Source: Novosphingobium indicum
GTDB taxonomy: Bacteria; Pseudomonadota; Alphaproteobacteria; Sphingomonadales; Sphingomonadaceae
Direction: 5' to 3'
Assembly: GCF_014645195.1 (NCBI RefSeq)
Contig: NZ_BMLK01000025.1
Coordinates: 1-49,654, forward strand
Length of the DNA stretch: 49,654 bases
Part shown: positions 1-8,509 of the stretch, piece after piece
Layout: each line of letters starts with the position of its first letter
How positions within the stretch are numbered: position 1 is the stretch's first letter
Position numbers and translations under genes: made by a program
The notes under the pieces: generated by a model
Told to the model about the DNA's origin: nothing
The model's database searches: none
Seen by the model: the letters and a program-made list of their open reading frames with translations, nothing else

Positions 1-1
1 C

Positions 2-598
2 GACGAAGACGGCCGGATCATTCCCATGTGCAGGCTCGTGCGGCCCGCGATGAGTGAGCGCACCGCTATAGGCGGGCTTGCGCACAGTCACTGGACGCCG
101 ATCGGCGAGGACGACTTCCGTGCCAACTGGGACATGGAGGTGGCTGACGTTCATGCCAGTATCGATACCGAGACGGTGAGCATCGTGACCGGGCTCCTGC
201 TGCCCGTCTGGCACAAGCTTCCTGCGGATGACGTGCGCGTTTGGCGATTATCCGACGGGCATGGACAGAGCCTGCTGGGTCGCATTGTGCCCGACCGGGC
301 ACTTGGCGCACTGGGGGCGGCCTTCGATACCGACACCGGTGTTTGCCTAACCCCCTCCGCGATGATTGCCGCGGCAAGGGATGGCGGCAGCGTGGCATTG
401 CCCGCACTGGGCGGCGCACACCTGGTGACCGCACTCGTCAACGGGCAGCGTCGCCTCGAGATCCGCAGCTTTCCGCCCGAGCGGCGCAACTGGCTCAAGT
501 CTCTTGGCTGTTTCGTCGAAATCGTGGCGTTCGCAGCGCGCGTTTTCGTGCCCAACGATCGGGCTGAAGAAGTGCTTTCAGCGATATCGCGAGGCTGA
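2..598 (+). CDS. Strawberry-notch-like protein, C-terminal end (partial)
   Basis: The reading frame is open to the left edge of the window, so this is the last ~199 residues of a longer gene. The tail pattern (WTPIGEDDF near residue 30, VTGLLLPVWHKLP, a LxLTPxxMI-like segment, then LVNGQRRLEIRSF and a Cys-Phe-x-Glu-Ile segment) resembles the C-terminus of the large strawberry-notch-like helicase/methylase proteins on proteobacterial plasmids and islands. In those proteins the catalytic parts lie further upstream, outside this window. It is co-directional with the plasmid genes that follow, 131 bp away. The family is recognised from memory of the tail only, so the name is tentative. Confidence 0.6.
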   Translation, partial: DEDGRIIPMCRLVRPAMSERTAIGGLAHSHWTPIGEDDFRANWDMEVADVHASIDTETVSIVTGLLLPVWHKLPADDVRVWRLSDGHGQSLLGRIVPDRALGALGAAFDTDTGVCLTPSAMIAAARDGGSVALPALGGAHLVTALVNGQRRLEIRSFPPERRNWLKSLGCFVEIVAFAARVFVPNDRAEEVLSAISRG

Positions 599-657
599 CC
601 CGGTTTCGGCATCCGCACCATCACGCCCTGGCTCGTGAAGGGAGTGGGGGAGGGTAG

Positions 658-681
658 GTGCGCCCGGTTGGCCGGGCGCAC
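658..681. other. Perfect stem-loop in a 131-bp spacer
   Basis: A 10-bp perfect inverted repeat (GTGCGCCCGG / CCGGGCGCAC) with a TTGG loop lies between the strawberry-notch-like gene and the next start. No T-tract follows, so it is not a typical intrinsic terminator. It may slow RNA decay or act with another factor. The rest of the 599-729 spacer holds nothing else I can support. Confidence 0.5.
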
Positions 682-729
682 AGTTCTGAATCTCAAAGAT
701 GGCCTGAACCTCAAATATGGAGAACCCAG

Positions 730-1215
730 ATGGCTGACCGGGCAAGTGCGTCGATCCTTATCGGCGGCGTGATTCCTCATTCGTGTATTCCTGGCCTCTT
801 CGAAGCGATTGATCGCGACGGAGGGCGGGCTGATTGGGAAGGCGAAACACTCGATCCTGCATCGCTGCGTCCCGGCGAGACCCTCGCGGCCTTCGCCTAT
901 GCGCAGCCCGGCGGCATGTTCGAGTGGACCGAGCAGTTCTGCGAAGGCCATGGCATCGCCTTTGTGCGTAATTCCGGCAGCTGCAGCGGTGTGTTCGGCC
1001 CCGAACGCGAGGTCTTTACCGGCACCGGCACGCCCGCACAGTTCGACATGACCGAGAACGAGGAAATCGTCCTTGCTCGCAGCATGATCCGCGCGCTCGG
1101 AACCTTGGAGGCGATCGAAGTGTGGTTCGAAAGCGCGGAGTTTCGGCCGCCGCCAATCACCATCGCAGGTGGCACTGCCGACACCGGCGAGAATGGGGAG
1201 ACGGACAATGGCTGA
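730..1215 (+). CDS. Plasmid hypothetical protein
   Basis: 161 residues. The start at 730 was chosen because GGAGA lies 6 bases upstream; an upstream in-frame ATG at 658 would start inside the stem-loop. The protein is acidic and soluble, with no signal peptide or membrane segment and no motif I recognise. Its last 8 bases overlap the start of the next gene (ATGGCTGA at 1208-1215), so the two are translationally coupled and probably work together. No function assigned. Confidence 0.75.
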   Translation: MADRASASILIGGVIPHSCIPGLFEAIDRDGGRADWEGETLDPASLRPGETLAAFAYAQPGGMFEWTEQFCEGHGIAFVRNSGSCSGVFGPEREVFTGTGTPAQFDMTENEEIVLARSMIRALGTLEAIEVWFESAEFRPPPITIAGGTADTGENGETDNG

Positions 1216-1780
1216 TGCGTACGTGCAGGGCAGTTTCTCTTTCAGTTGCACCTATGCCGAACTGGCGCTGATCGAGGAGGCCTTCGAGGCGAGCTACGCT
1301 TTCATAGCCGAAGATACGCCCAAGGACCCGTCGCCGGAGTTTCTGGCTGCGTTTCCGCCTGTCAAACCGAAGGATCCGTGGAGCGGGTTTCTTGCCATCT
1401 TTGCCGATCCGGATTTTCCGGACTTCGGCGTGGAATTGGAAGCCGGGAACTCGCTTGAACGTCCAGAGCTAGCCACCATCTTCCTGTACTCGACAACCGA
1501 CTTCCAGCCGGATGCACTCGCGCAGCTGATCCGGCACTGCTGCCAGTATACCTTGCGCCAGGCGCCTATCGGGTTCGAATGGGCCTGCAGCTGTTCTCGT
1601 CACCGGGTGGGTGAATTCGGAGGCGGGGCCTGCGCGATCTTTGCCGATGGTATGGTCTTCAAGACCACAGGCGCCGTGCTGAGTGACATGCTGTCGCGAA
1701 AATCCCATGCGGCCTCCGCCGCTGAAAGCCGCAATGGCTGGAGCGAGGATCCCGGACCCTCTCGCCGACTGGCAGGCTGA
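1208..1780 (+). CDS. Plasmid hypothetical protein, coupled to preceding gene
   Basis: 190 residues, starting in the 8-base overlap with the preceding gene. It begins MADAYVQGSFSFSC and is acidic. A Cys-rich segment (HCCQY, WACSCSRH) lies at about residues 107-134; it could bind metal but is not a pattern I can name. The last ~15 residues (SEDPGPSRRLAG) look less protein-like than another frame that opens at 1734. A frameshift near the 3' end, or an overlapping small gene, is therefore possible. No membrane segments. Function unknown. Confidence 0.7.
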   Translation: MADAYVQGSFSFSCTYAELALIEEAFEASYAFIAEDTPKDPSPEFLAAFPPVKPKDPWSGFLAIFADPDFPDFGVELEAGNSLERPELATIFLYSTTDFQPDALAQLIRHCCQYTLRQAPIGFEWACSCSRHRVGEFGGGACAIFADGMVFKTTGAVLSDMLSRKSHAASAAESRNGWSEDPGPSRRLAG

Positions 1781-1841
1781 AGTGGCCAATGGCGGTACGC
1801 GGCTCGACTACTGGCCCTGGGTCGCTTTGAGCCGCCCCTGA
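1734..1841 (+). CDS. Possible 35-residue ORF or frameshifted tail
   Basis: A short frame overlaps the end of the preceding gene and reads MAGARIPDPLADWQAE then VANGGTRLDYWPWV. The composition is protein-like, and the DPLADW...VANG pattern resembles the tail of longer plasmid proteins. It is either a small overlapping gene or the true C-terminus of the preceding gene after a one-base frameshift. No clear ribosome binding site was seen. Confidence 0.3.
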   Translation: MAGARIPDPLADWQAEVANGGTRLDYWPWVALSRP

Positions 1842-1871
1842 CCCTTCTTCCTCAATGAAAAGGATACGATC

Positions 1872-2603
1872 ATGCCATCCACCGCACCGGTGGAGGCGCC
1901 CGCGCGCCTCTACAGCGAGACACCCTACGACGAACGCGGCAATTTCCATTACCAGGGCGATCTCTATCGTCCCTCCGAGGAACTGAGCACATTGTGCCGC
2001 CGGATCGAGGCGCACCTTGTGAGCCATTTTCCTGAAATCCGCTTCGCCCTTCGCAGCGAGCGATTTACCGGCGGCCGCAAGATCACGGCTGAAGTTCTCG
2101 ATGCCCCTGGCGATCTGTCCACGCGCGACGCGCAGGAGACCTTCATTACGACGGTGCGCGATCAGATCGAACGCTTCGGCTTTTGCCGCACCAACCCGCT
2201 CCAGGATTACTGGAACTGCTCGTTCTATGCGGAAGTGGCCATCGGGCAGGCCTACTGGGCGGCGCTTGCGACCCGGCGCGGGCAGGCCAATCCGGTCGAC
2301 AATCTGGTCTCGCTCGCGAGCTTCAGGAAGCGCCTCAAACCCGGCGACACCCTCATTCTCCTGCACGCGCCCTTCAACCATCGCGCATTGGGCGCGGCGC
2401 GCAAGGTGATCGAGGTCCGCTCGCGCGATTTCGTGTTCGAAGGGCGCAGTTACTGCGACTTCCCGCGCGCCAGCAATTTTGCCTGCGATGGACGCCTGGT
2501 GCGGATCGCGATCGGGAATGAACACGATCCGGATGCTCACCTGCTTTACGAATGGCAACCGCTGATCGCCGGCCCCAACGGGGCGGGGTCAGCTGCCATG
2601 TGA
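1872..2603 (+). CDS. Plasmid hypothetical protein, LPD29-like
   Basis: 243 residues, starting 30 bases after the preceding small frame. The region around residues 35-65 (LCRRIEAHLVSHFPEIRF then SERFTGG) resembles the LPD29-type domain found in large polyvalent proteins and stand-alone plasmid proteins, where an LxxxFPxxxFSVR-like segment recurs. No catalytic motif, signal peptide or membrane helix is visible. It sits in the conserved order before DUF932, as on other sphingomonad plasmids. The domain assignment is tentative. Confidence 0.7.
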   Translation: MPSTAPVEAPARLYSETPYDERGNFHYQGDLYRPSEELSTLCRRIEAHLVSHFPEIRFALRSERFTGGRKITAEVLDAPGDLSTRDAQETFITTVRDQIERFGFCRTNPLQDYWNCSFYAEVAIGQAYWAALATRRGQANPVDNLVSLASFRKRLKPGDTLILLHAPFNHRALGAARKVIEVRSRDFVFEGRSYCDFPRASNFACDGRLVRIAIGNEHDPDAHLLYEWQPLIAGPNGAGSAAM

Positions 2604-2689
2604 CGAAAGGGAAGGGGTATGAAGGGGATGAGCCTGAGGGCGGCGACGCTTCGGGCTTTTGACCTTTACCATCTTCGAGGAGCACCACC

Positions 2690-3895
2690 ATGGCCACCAT
2701 CGCCCGCATCATCGAGCAACCCTCCGACGCGCCTGTCAGCCGCGGATACCGCGTCGACATCTCGCGCGGCCGGAACATCTCGCGCGTTTCGTCCGAATGG
2801 TTCTCGCGGCCCGACGACGAACGCTATCTCTCACTCACCGACCTTCACGCCAGCGTGCGCCGCCGGGCCGACCAAGCGACCACACGGCTCGTCGAGAGCA
2901 GGTCGGTGCGTGTCGAAGCGCGCAGCGAGGACCCGGAAATGCTCACGCTGATCGCGCCGGGTGACGACACGCCGATCGCGCCGACCAACTGGTCCTTCGG
3001 GCAGCTCGCGAGCCTGGTGGGCGCGCCCGCTTCCTATCTGCGGACGCTTCCCGCCGCGCTTGCCGGTATCAACATGCAGCATGGCCTGCTCTCGCACCGC
3101 GGTGAGCAGGTGAAGCTTCTGCAGACCAATGATGGCCGTACCGAATTGCGCGCCGTCACCGGCCCCGACTATGGCCGCATCTGGGACCACGAACTCGTCA
3201 GCGCAGTCATGCGCATTGCCGGCGATGGTGTTGGCGATACGCGCTGGAAGGTCCCGGGCGTCCTCGACTGGGGCTCGATGGTCTACAACCCCCATGTCGA
3301 TGTCAGCAGCGAAACGACGACGCTCTATGCCTCCGATCGCGATGTCTTCCTGTTTCTCGTCGATGACACCCACCCGATCGAGGCCGGAAAGCTTCCCAAT
3401 GGCGAGCCCGATCTCTTCTTTCGCGGCTTCTATGCCTGGAACTCGGAAGTCGGCTCCAAGACGCTGGGGATCGCGACATTCTACCTGCGCGCGGTATGTA
3501 TGAACAGGAACCTGTGGGGCGTCGAGAACTTCGAGGAAATCAACATCCGCCACTCGAAATTTGCCGCCAATCGCTTCGCGCATGAGGCTGCGCCGGCCCT
3601 AGCGCACTTCGCGGATTCCTCCCCAAGAAGCTTTGTCGATGGCATCAAGCAGGCGCGCGAGCGCATCGTTGCGCGCAAGGACGAGGACCGCGAGGACTTC
3701 CTGAGGAAGCGCGGATTCTCCAAGGTCGAGGCCGGCAAGATCATTGCCAGCGTGCTCGCCGAGGAAGGCCGTCCGCCCGAGAGCCTTTACGATTTCGTGC
3801 AGGGGATCACGGCGCACGCGCGGAGCAAGACCAACCAGGACGCCCGGCTAGAGATCGAGGGCAAGGCGCGCAAGATCCTCGAAAAGGTCAATTGA
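2690..3895 (+). CDS. DUF932 phage/plasmid-like protein
   Basis: 401 residues, preceded by GAGGAG at about 2677. The DUF932 core is visible: NWSFGQLASLVGAPASYLR near residue 100, then LRAVTGPDYGRIWD, an acidic FLFLVDDTHPI stretch, RGFYAWNSEVGSKTLGI, and CMNRNLWGVENFEEINIRH near 270. The family (also TIGR03299-like) is common on plasmids and phages and has no firm biochemical role; a DNA-binding or protective function in the recipient cell has been suggested by context only. Soluble and full length for the family. Confidence 0.88.
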   Translation: MATIARIIEQPSDAPVSRGYRVDISRGRNISRVSSEWFSRPDDERYLSLTDLHASVRRRADQATTRLVESRSVRVEARSEDPEMLTLIAPGDDTPIAPTNWSFGQLASLVGAPASYLRTLPAALAGINMQHGLLSHRGEQVKLLQTNDGRTELRAVTGPDYGRIWDHELVSAVMRIAGDGVGDTRWKVPGVLDWGSMVYNPHVDVSSETTTLYASDRDVFLFLVDDTHPIEAGKLPNGEPDLFFRGFYAWNSEVGSKTLGIATFYLRAVCMNRNLWGVENFEEINIRHSKFAANRFAHEAAPALAHFADSSPRSFVDGIKQARERIVARKDEDREDFLRKRGFSKVEAGKIIASVLAEEGRPPESLYDFVQGITAHARSKTNQDARLEIEGKARKILEKVN

Positions 3896-3967
3896 ACCGC
3901 CACGTGCCGGCCGCGCGATTTTTGCATCGGCCGGCACGTCTCCATCCCAAAACCGTTGGAGGTGTCT

Positions 3968-4255
3968 GTGGAATTCGGGCGCTATCTCGTTCTCAGCACA
4001 TCCCATGTGTGCCTGAGCACAGCCGAGCGGCTCGATGCCTGGGCCGCGGTCGACCGCTCGCTTCGGCCACTGGCCGTCGCATCGACCCATGAAGGCTGGT
4101 TCGTGGCCAGCCGCGAAATCCCCGAACCGTACCGCCGGAAGGTTCCCCTGGAGCTTCTGATGGCCATGCGGTTCGCCCGGGATCTGGGGTGCAGCTACCT
4201 GCTGTTTGACTGCGATGCCGACGTCATCGATGCCCTGCCGGTGTTCCCGTGGTGA
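3968..4255 (+). CDS. DUF5983 family protein
   Basis: 95 residues. GTG at 3968 was chosen because GGAGG ends 5 bases upstream; a TTG at 3956 lies inside that ribosome site. It has the LVLSTSHVCLST opening, an aromatic EGWFVASRE segment, and a C-terminal block (ARDLGCSYLLFDCDAD, then LPVFPW) typical of the small DUF5983 proteins of plasmid and phage accessory regions. Its 3' end overlaps the start of the PP-loop gene by 4-7 bases, which implies coupled expression. No biochemical role is known to me. Confidence 0.75.
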   Translation: MEFGRYLVLSTSHVCLSTAERLDAWAAVDRSLRPLAVASTHEGWFVASREIPEPYRRKVPLELLMAMRFARDLGCSYLLFDCDADVIDALPVFPW

Positions 4256-5187
4256 ACGGCATGAACCCTGCGCAAGTTCCGCATGGTGTGCCTGTCGTTG
4301 CGGCCTGGGGCATGGGGATCGACAGCACGGCGATGATCATCGAATGGGTCGCGAGGGGCATGCCGCTTTCCGTGGTCCTCACTGCAGATACCGGCACCGA
4401 ACGCGAAGAGACTTACGCCTTTCAGCCTCTGTTCCAGCAATGGATGGATGAGCGAGGCATCAAGCACCATGTGGTGCGCTATACCCCTCGCCGCTTCAAG
4501 CACTGGCCGCCCTACTTTACCCTGCTTGAAAACTGCCTCACCAACGCCACGCTGCCCTCGATCAGCTTCGGGCGCCACAGCTGCAGCCAGAAATGGAAAA
4601 TCCAGCCGCAGGATCGATGGGTTTCCCACTGGAAACAGGCGCAGGACTGCTGGCGCCGCGGCAGGAAGGTCGTCAAGCTGATCGGCTACGATGCCTCTCC
4701 CGCCGATAGCCGCCGCTACGCGCATCGCGAAGGGCACATCAGCGCGCAATTCGATTACCGCTATCCCCTTCGCGAATGGGGATGGGATCGTGCCCGCTGC
4801 GCCAGCCGCATCCGTCAGGAGGGCCTGCCCGTCCCGATCAAGTCGGCCTGCTGGCTCTGTGCTGCCCAGAAAGTCGATGAACTGCGCTCACTGCCCCGCT
4901 GGTGTTTGCGCCTGATCGTGCTGGTTGAGGCACGAGCGGGGCCACGACTGCGCAGCGTCGAAGGGCTGTGGCGAACTTCCACTGCATTACGTCCAGGTTC
5001 GATGACGGCCTACATTCGGGATCAGCGACTGCTCGATCCTGATGAGGTCGATGAGATCATTGCCGGGGCTCCGGTCGATCTCGTTGAATTCCAGAAGGCA
5101 GCCGCCACCGTCCCCTTGGAAGACCGTCAACCGATGCGGGACTGGATTGAGCGCTTCAACGCAGGAATCGCCCATGCGACGGCCTGA
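4249..5187 (+). CDS. PP-loop (PAPS-reductase-like) protein
   Basis: About 312 residues. The N-terminal AAWGMGIDSTAM is a PP-loop (SGGxDS-type) nucleotide-binding motif, followed by TADTGTERE, the usual second motif of the adenine nucleotide alpha-hydrolase fold. CWLC near residue 202 and earlier Cys residues could bind a metal or cluster, as in phage and plasmid PAPS-reductase-like proteins and DndC. The substrate is unknown; ordinary cysteine biosynthesis is unlikely because no sulfate-assimilation genes are nearby. GTG 4249, GTG 4252 and ATG 4261 are all possible starts. It overlaps the DUF5983 gene and precedes a GHKL ATPase. Confidence 0.8.
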   Translation: MVNGMNPAQVPHGVPVVAAWGMGIDSTAMIIEWVARGMPLSVVLTADTGTEREETYAFQPLFQQWMDERGIKHHVVRYTPRRFKHWPPYFTLLENCLTNATLPSISFGRHSCSQKWKIQPQDRWVSHWKQAQDCWRRGRKVVKLIGYDASPADSRRYAHREGHISAQFDYRYPLREWGWDRARCASRIRQEGLPVPIKSACWLCAAQKVDELRSLPRWCLRLIVLVEARAGPRLRSVEGLWRTSTALRPGSMTAYIRDQRLLDPDEVDEIIAGAPVDLVEFQKAAATVPLEDRQPMRDWIERFNAGIAHATA

Positions 5188-5286
5188 ACCCTGACTGTGC
5201 GCGCGAACCTGCGATGAAAGGGAGAAGGAAATGGAAAAGGTATAACGGTGCGGAATGGATCGCATCGCGTCATCGGAGCCTGTGCC

Positions 5287-6966
5287 ATGTCCCTTCCTTC
5301 CACAATCCATGCTTCAGTCGGCCAATCGCTGATCGGCAAGGTCAGCCGCCTGTTCAATAACGGCGTCGCCGACGTTCTGGCCGAACTGTTGCAGAATGCA
5401 CGCCGGGCCGGTGCCAGCGAGGTCGATATCGATGTCGTCGAGACCGAAGACCGCAAGCTTCTGGTCCTGCGCGACAACGGTTCCGGGATAGACGATCCTG
5501 CAAAAATACTGACCCTTGGCGACTCTGGCTGGAGCGGCGATATCGCGCGCAGCGAGGATCCGGCCGGAATGGGAGTGTTCAGCCTGGCCGGACGATATGT
5601 CGAAATCCGCTCCTATTCCCCGACTCTAGGTACGGGGTGGCGCGTTGTCATACCGCCCGAAGCCTGGGAAAGCGGCGCGCCGCTTGCCATCGAACCTTGC
5701 GATATCGGTTCCGGAACAGAAATCAGGATCGACATGCCCGAGGCGTGGCAACGAGATCTTCCGAGCGCGGCGTCGAACGCTGCCCGCCATTATCCGCTGC
5801 CGGTCCGGTATCGCGGCGACAGACTCGATCGCGAGGACTTTCTCGCCGGCGCGTGCCGGATCGAGGAATGGCAAGGCTGCCGGATCGGCATCTACCGTGA
5901 TCGCGGTTCGTGGCCCACAAGCTATCCCCGCATCAACTTTCACGGCCTCACCGTCCTGTGCCCGATGCCGAGCGTTACCGAAGTAGGCGTCGACCGGTGC
6001 TGGCAGGTCCGTGTGGACATCCTGGAATCAGCAGTGCTGCACCTTGTCCTGCCTGCTCGGAAGGAAATGGTTCAGAACGCGGCGCTCGAAAATTTGCGCG
6101 AGGCGGCAGAACGGGCGATCTACCGGACGATCGCTGAACGCTCCGGCCATCGACTTGCCCATGCACAGTGGCTGCGCGCCCGGGACCTCGGCGTTGATCT
6201 TGGCGAGGCGGAACCCTGGCTGCCGGCCTGGTTTCCGCACACGGCAGAGGGCATTCGGAACCACGAGTTCGAATGCGTGAGAGAAGTGCCAATGATCCTG
6301 TTCCCTGAACGCGGACCGGCTGTAGAGCAATGCGCGGCGCGCGTTCTGGAGCGCGGCGATCCCCTGGGCGGAACGCTGGTGTGCGAAGTCACCGCGTTCA
6401 CCGGCTATCGCTGGTATGACCGCCTGCCGCGCATCGCACGGTTGTCCTTTGCGATCTCGACCGAAGCCGGGATGTTCCGCTTCGAGGACGATCAAGTCCC
6501 GATTACGGGGCTTGAGTCCGGGCGGGTAACATCGATCAGACTTGATGTTGCGGTCAGGCTGCCAGATCACGGTGAGGACAAGGCGTCCTCGCACGTAATC
6601 CCCGCGGATGTGCTGATCTTACCCGATGATGGCTGGTCTTCCGACCTCGATACGGTCATGGTCCTGCTCACGCAGAGCTGCACGATTGATCCGGAGGATC
6701 TGGCCATTCTCCTTGAGGATGCCTGCTTTTGTGCCGGAGACGACGCTGACCACGACAGCTGGGAAACCCAGTGGCGCGAATTCCGGATGCGGGCGCGGCA
6801 GGTCGCCAATACTCTGCTGCTTGGCGAGGACGCCGCCATTCTCGAGCGGATACGCGACATCGTCTCCGAGGAAGTTGCCTGGCTCATTCCCGCCGGACGG
6901 AAGGTGACCATTCTGACTGGAGAAGCCAGCGTGGAACTGTCCTTCGCCGATGATGCTGGAATGTGA
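5287..6966 (+). CDS. GHKL/Hsp90-like ATP-binding protein
   Basis: 559 residues from ATG 5287, which has GGAG 8 bases upstream; GTG 5248 is a weaker alternative. The N-terminal ~130 residues carry the GHKL ATP-binding motifs: an N-box (ELLQNARRAG), a G1 box (LRDNGSGID) and a G2-like box (DPAGMGVFSLAGR). The rest has no domain I recognise and ends in an acidic region. Similar stand-alone Hsp90-like ATPases occur on plasmids and, in some cases, beside defence or DNA-repair genes. The next gene begins 112 bases further on. Confidence 0.82.
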   Translation: MSLPSTIHASVGQSLIGKVSRLFNNGVADVLAELLQNARRAGASEVDIDVVETEDRKLLVLRDNGSGIDDPAKILTLGDSGWSGDIARSEDPAGMGVFSLAGRYVEIRSYSPTLGTGWRVVIPPEAWESGAPLAIEPCDIGSGTEIRIDMPEAWQRDLPSAASNAARHYPLPVRYRGDRLDREDFLAGACRIEEWQGCRIGIYRDRGSWPTSYPRINFHGLTVLCPMPSVTEVGVDRCWQVRVDILESAVLHLVLPARKEMVQNAALENLREAAERAIYRTIAERSGHRLAHAQWLRARDLGVDLGEAEPWLPAWFPHTAEGIRNHEFECVREVPMILFPERGPAVEQCAARVLERGDPLGGTLVCEVTAFTGYRWYDRLPRIARLSFAISTEAGMFRFEDDQVPITGLESGRVTSIRLDVAVRLPDHGEDKASSHVIPADVLILPDDGWSSDLDTVMVLLTQSCTIDPEDLAILLEDACFCAGDDADHDSWETQWREFRMRARQVANTLLLGEDAAILERIRDIVSEEVAWLIPAGRKVTILTGEASVELSFADDAGM

Positions 6967-7078
6967 CGCGCCTGAATGACGTGCGACCCGTCACACGCAG
7001 GGGCGCCTATCGACACGCATCACCCGGCTTTCCATCATGCCGGGAATGTGCAGACTCGAGGCATCGGAGGATTGTCGG

Positions 7079-7468
7079 ATGACCGCAGAGCCGTTGGAAA
7101 CACCAAACGCTGACCTTGCAACGTTCATCGAGCGCTTGCGGGACTCTGGCACATCGTTCATTTCGCCGAAGCGTATATCCGAGGTCCTTGGCGTCGAGCT
7201 TGCGGGTCTGGCCATCCTCGCAGGTGTCGATGGTAATGCCCTGCAAAGCCCGGGTTCCGAACGCCTTCAGGTCAGGCTGCAGGAGGTGGCGCGGGTAATT
7301 TCGGCGGCCGCGACGATGACCGGCGATGTGTCGAAGGCAATCTGCTGGTATCGGAACGAGCCGATTACCGGTTACGATCACAAGACAGCCGCCGAACTGG
7401 TCGCTGCAGGTCATGCCGGTGCGGTGATGGCGCATTTGCATGATCTGGAGAATGGCGCGAGCGGGTGA
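7079..7468 (+). CDS. MbcA/ParS/Xre-like antitoxin domain protein
   Basis: 129 residues from ATG 7079, with GGAGG 8 bases upstream. The C-terminal half (a WYRNEPITGY segment, then KTAAELVAAGHAGAVM) matches the toxin-binding domain of MbcA/ParS/Xre antitoxins (DUF2384), in which W-x(2)-N-P and TP-x-EL-x(3)-G motifs recur. The N-terminal half has a helical SPKRISEVLGVELAGLA segment consistent with a helix-turn-helix. The usual partner is a RES-domain NADase toxin, but none follows. It is therefore an orphan, either a regulator or a protective antitoxin. Confidence 0.72.
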   Translation: MTAEPLETPNADLATFIERLRDSGTSFISPKRISEVLGVELAGLAILAGVDGNALQSPGSERLQVRLQEVARVISAAATMTGDVSKAICWYRNEPITGYDHKTAAELVAAGHAGAVMAHLHDLENGASG

Positions 7469-7526
7469 CGATCAGCCCGTTCGGGCGACATTGATGATCG
7501 CCCCGAACCAGGATTGGAGAAGCTCC

Positions 7527-7733
7527 ATGCACAATGCCGATATCGGCTGCACGCTATCGCCGCGGCGAGCAGAACTTACGAGCTTTGATCGGGCTTATAA
7601 TGTTGCCCTCCGCGCGCGCCAGCAAACGGGTCTCCGCCAGTTCATCGTCAGGACCGGCAATCCGTTTCAGCCGATCCGCACAAGCTGTCTGGCGCCTGGC
7701 AACGACGAAAGCATTCTCGCGCTTGTCGCATGA
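7527..7733 (+). CDS. Small hypothetical protein
   Basis: 68 residues, with GGAGA 6 bases before ATG 7527. It is soluble and slightly basic, with a central FDRAYNVALRARQQTGLRQF helix-like stretch. It follows the MbcA-like gene by 58 bases but does not resemble a RES toxin. No function assigned. Confidence 0.5.
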   Translation: MHNADIGCTLSPRRAELTSFDRAYNVALRARQQTGLRQFIVRTGNPFQPIRTSCLAPGNDESILALVA

Positions 7734-7818
7734 AGGGACTGGCCACTTGCCTCACATGCTGCCGTCAATCGTTGTCGTGCTGAGTGGCAAACTTCGGTGC
7801 ATGACAAGAGGTGCAAGC

Positions 7819-7846
7819 TGTGGCATGTATTCATATTCATGTCACA
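7819..7846. promoter_or_regulatory. Inverted-repeat operator upstream of vapBC
   Basis: TGTGGCATG (7819-7827) and CATGTCACA (7838-7846) form an 8-of-9 inverted repeat 32 bases before the vapB start, inside an AT-rich stretch. AbrB-type VapB antitoxins repress their own operons by binding such palindromes, so this is the likely autoregulatory site. The binding is inferred. Confidence 0.6.
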
Positions 7847-7877
7847 GTATTGATCATCAGCCATATAGGCCTGCGCT

Positions 7878-8123
7878 ATGACAATCCAGATTTCGATAAC
7901 ACCCAGCGGCAGGCTGAGTTTGCCAGCCGATATCCGCAAGCGGCTTGGCCTTGCAGGGGGCGGGTCGCTGATCGTCGAGGAAACCCCTGACGGCGTGATC
8001 CTGCGCACTGTCGCCCAGTCAGTCGCGCACGCCCGCGCGCTCGCCCGGAAATATACCGCTGACCGGCCTGATGCCTCGGTCGATGCATTTCTCGCGAACC
8101 GGCGTGAAGACAGCGGGGCATGA
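7878..8123 (+). CDS. vapB: VapB-type antitoxin (AbrB/MazE fold)
   Basis: 81 residues. The N-terminal half (ITPSGRLSLPADIRKRLGLAGG) is a swapped-hairpin AbrB/MazE DNA-binding domain. The charged C-terminal half (ALARKYTADRPDASVD) is the expected disordered toxin-binding arm. It overlaps the vapC start by 4 bases (ATGA), giving the coupled antitoxin-then-toxin order. A palindromic operator lies just upstream. It should neutralise the PIN RNase encoded next and, with it, repress the promoter. Confidence 0.85.
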   Translation: MTIQISITPSGRLSLPADIRKRLGLAGGGSLIVEETPDGVILRTVAQSVAHARALARKYTADRPDASVDAFLANRREDSGA

Positions 8124-8509
8124 GCGCATTCATTCTCGATGCGTCTGCACTCCTGGCCATGCTCCGGGAGGAGCCGGGCGGTGACAAAGTGGCCGAAGCG
8201 CTTGGCGATGCGCGCATGAGCGTGGTCAACTACGCGGAAGTCGTCAGCCACTTCATTCATAATGGCATGCCCCCACACGAAGTAGATGACATGCTGCATC
8301 CCTTGCCAATCTCCCTTGTTCCAGCTGATGCCGATACCGCAAGGCTTGCGGGGCACTTGCGTGCCTTGACTGCTGACGCCGGGCTGTCCCTGGGCGACCG
8401 CTTTTGTCTCGCCCTGGCCTCGATCGAGAATGTGCCGGCCTGGACATCGGACCGACAGTGGAGCGCAGTTGCCGAAAAGGTCGGTGTTGAAGTGGTCGCC
8501 ATTCGGTGA
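8120..8509 (+). CDS. vapC: VapC-type PIN-domain toxin
   Basis: 129 residues, a PIN domain of normal length. The acidic metal-binding residues are in place: Asp in FILDASALLAML (N-terminus), Glu in NYAEVVSHF, Asp in LSLGDRFCLALA, and Asp in WTSDRQW. VapC toxins are Mg-dependent RNases that cut specific tRNAs or rRNA when the antitoxin is degraded. It appears intact and is coupled to vapB by a 4-base overlap. On a plasmid the pair would stabilise inheritance. Confidence 0.87.
   Translation: MSAFILDASALLAMLREEPGGDKVAEALGDARMSVVNYAEVVSHFIHNGMPPHEVDDMLHPLPISLVPADADTARLAGHLRALTADAGLSLGDRFCLALASIENVPAWTSDRQWSAVAEKVGVEVVAIR

Noticed and set aside
2831..3583. 250-codon minus-strand ORF inside the DUF932 gene
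   Set aside because: Antisense of a well-supported family gene; no start signal.
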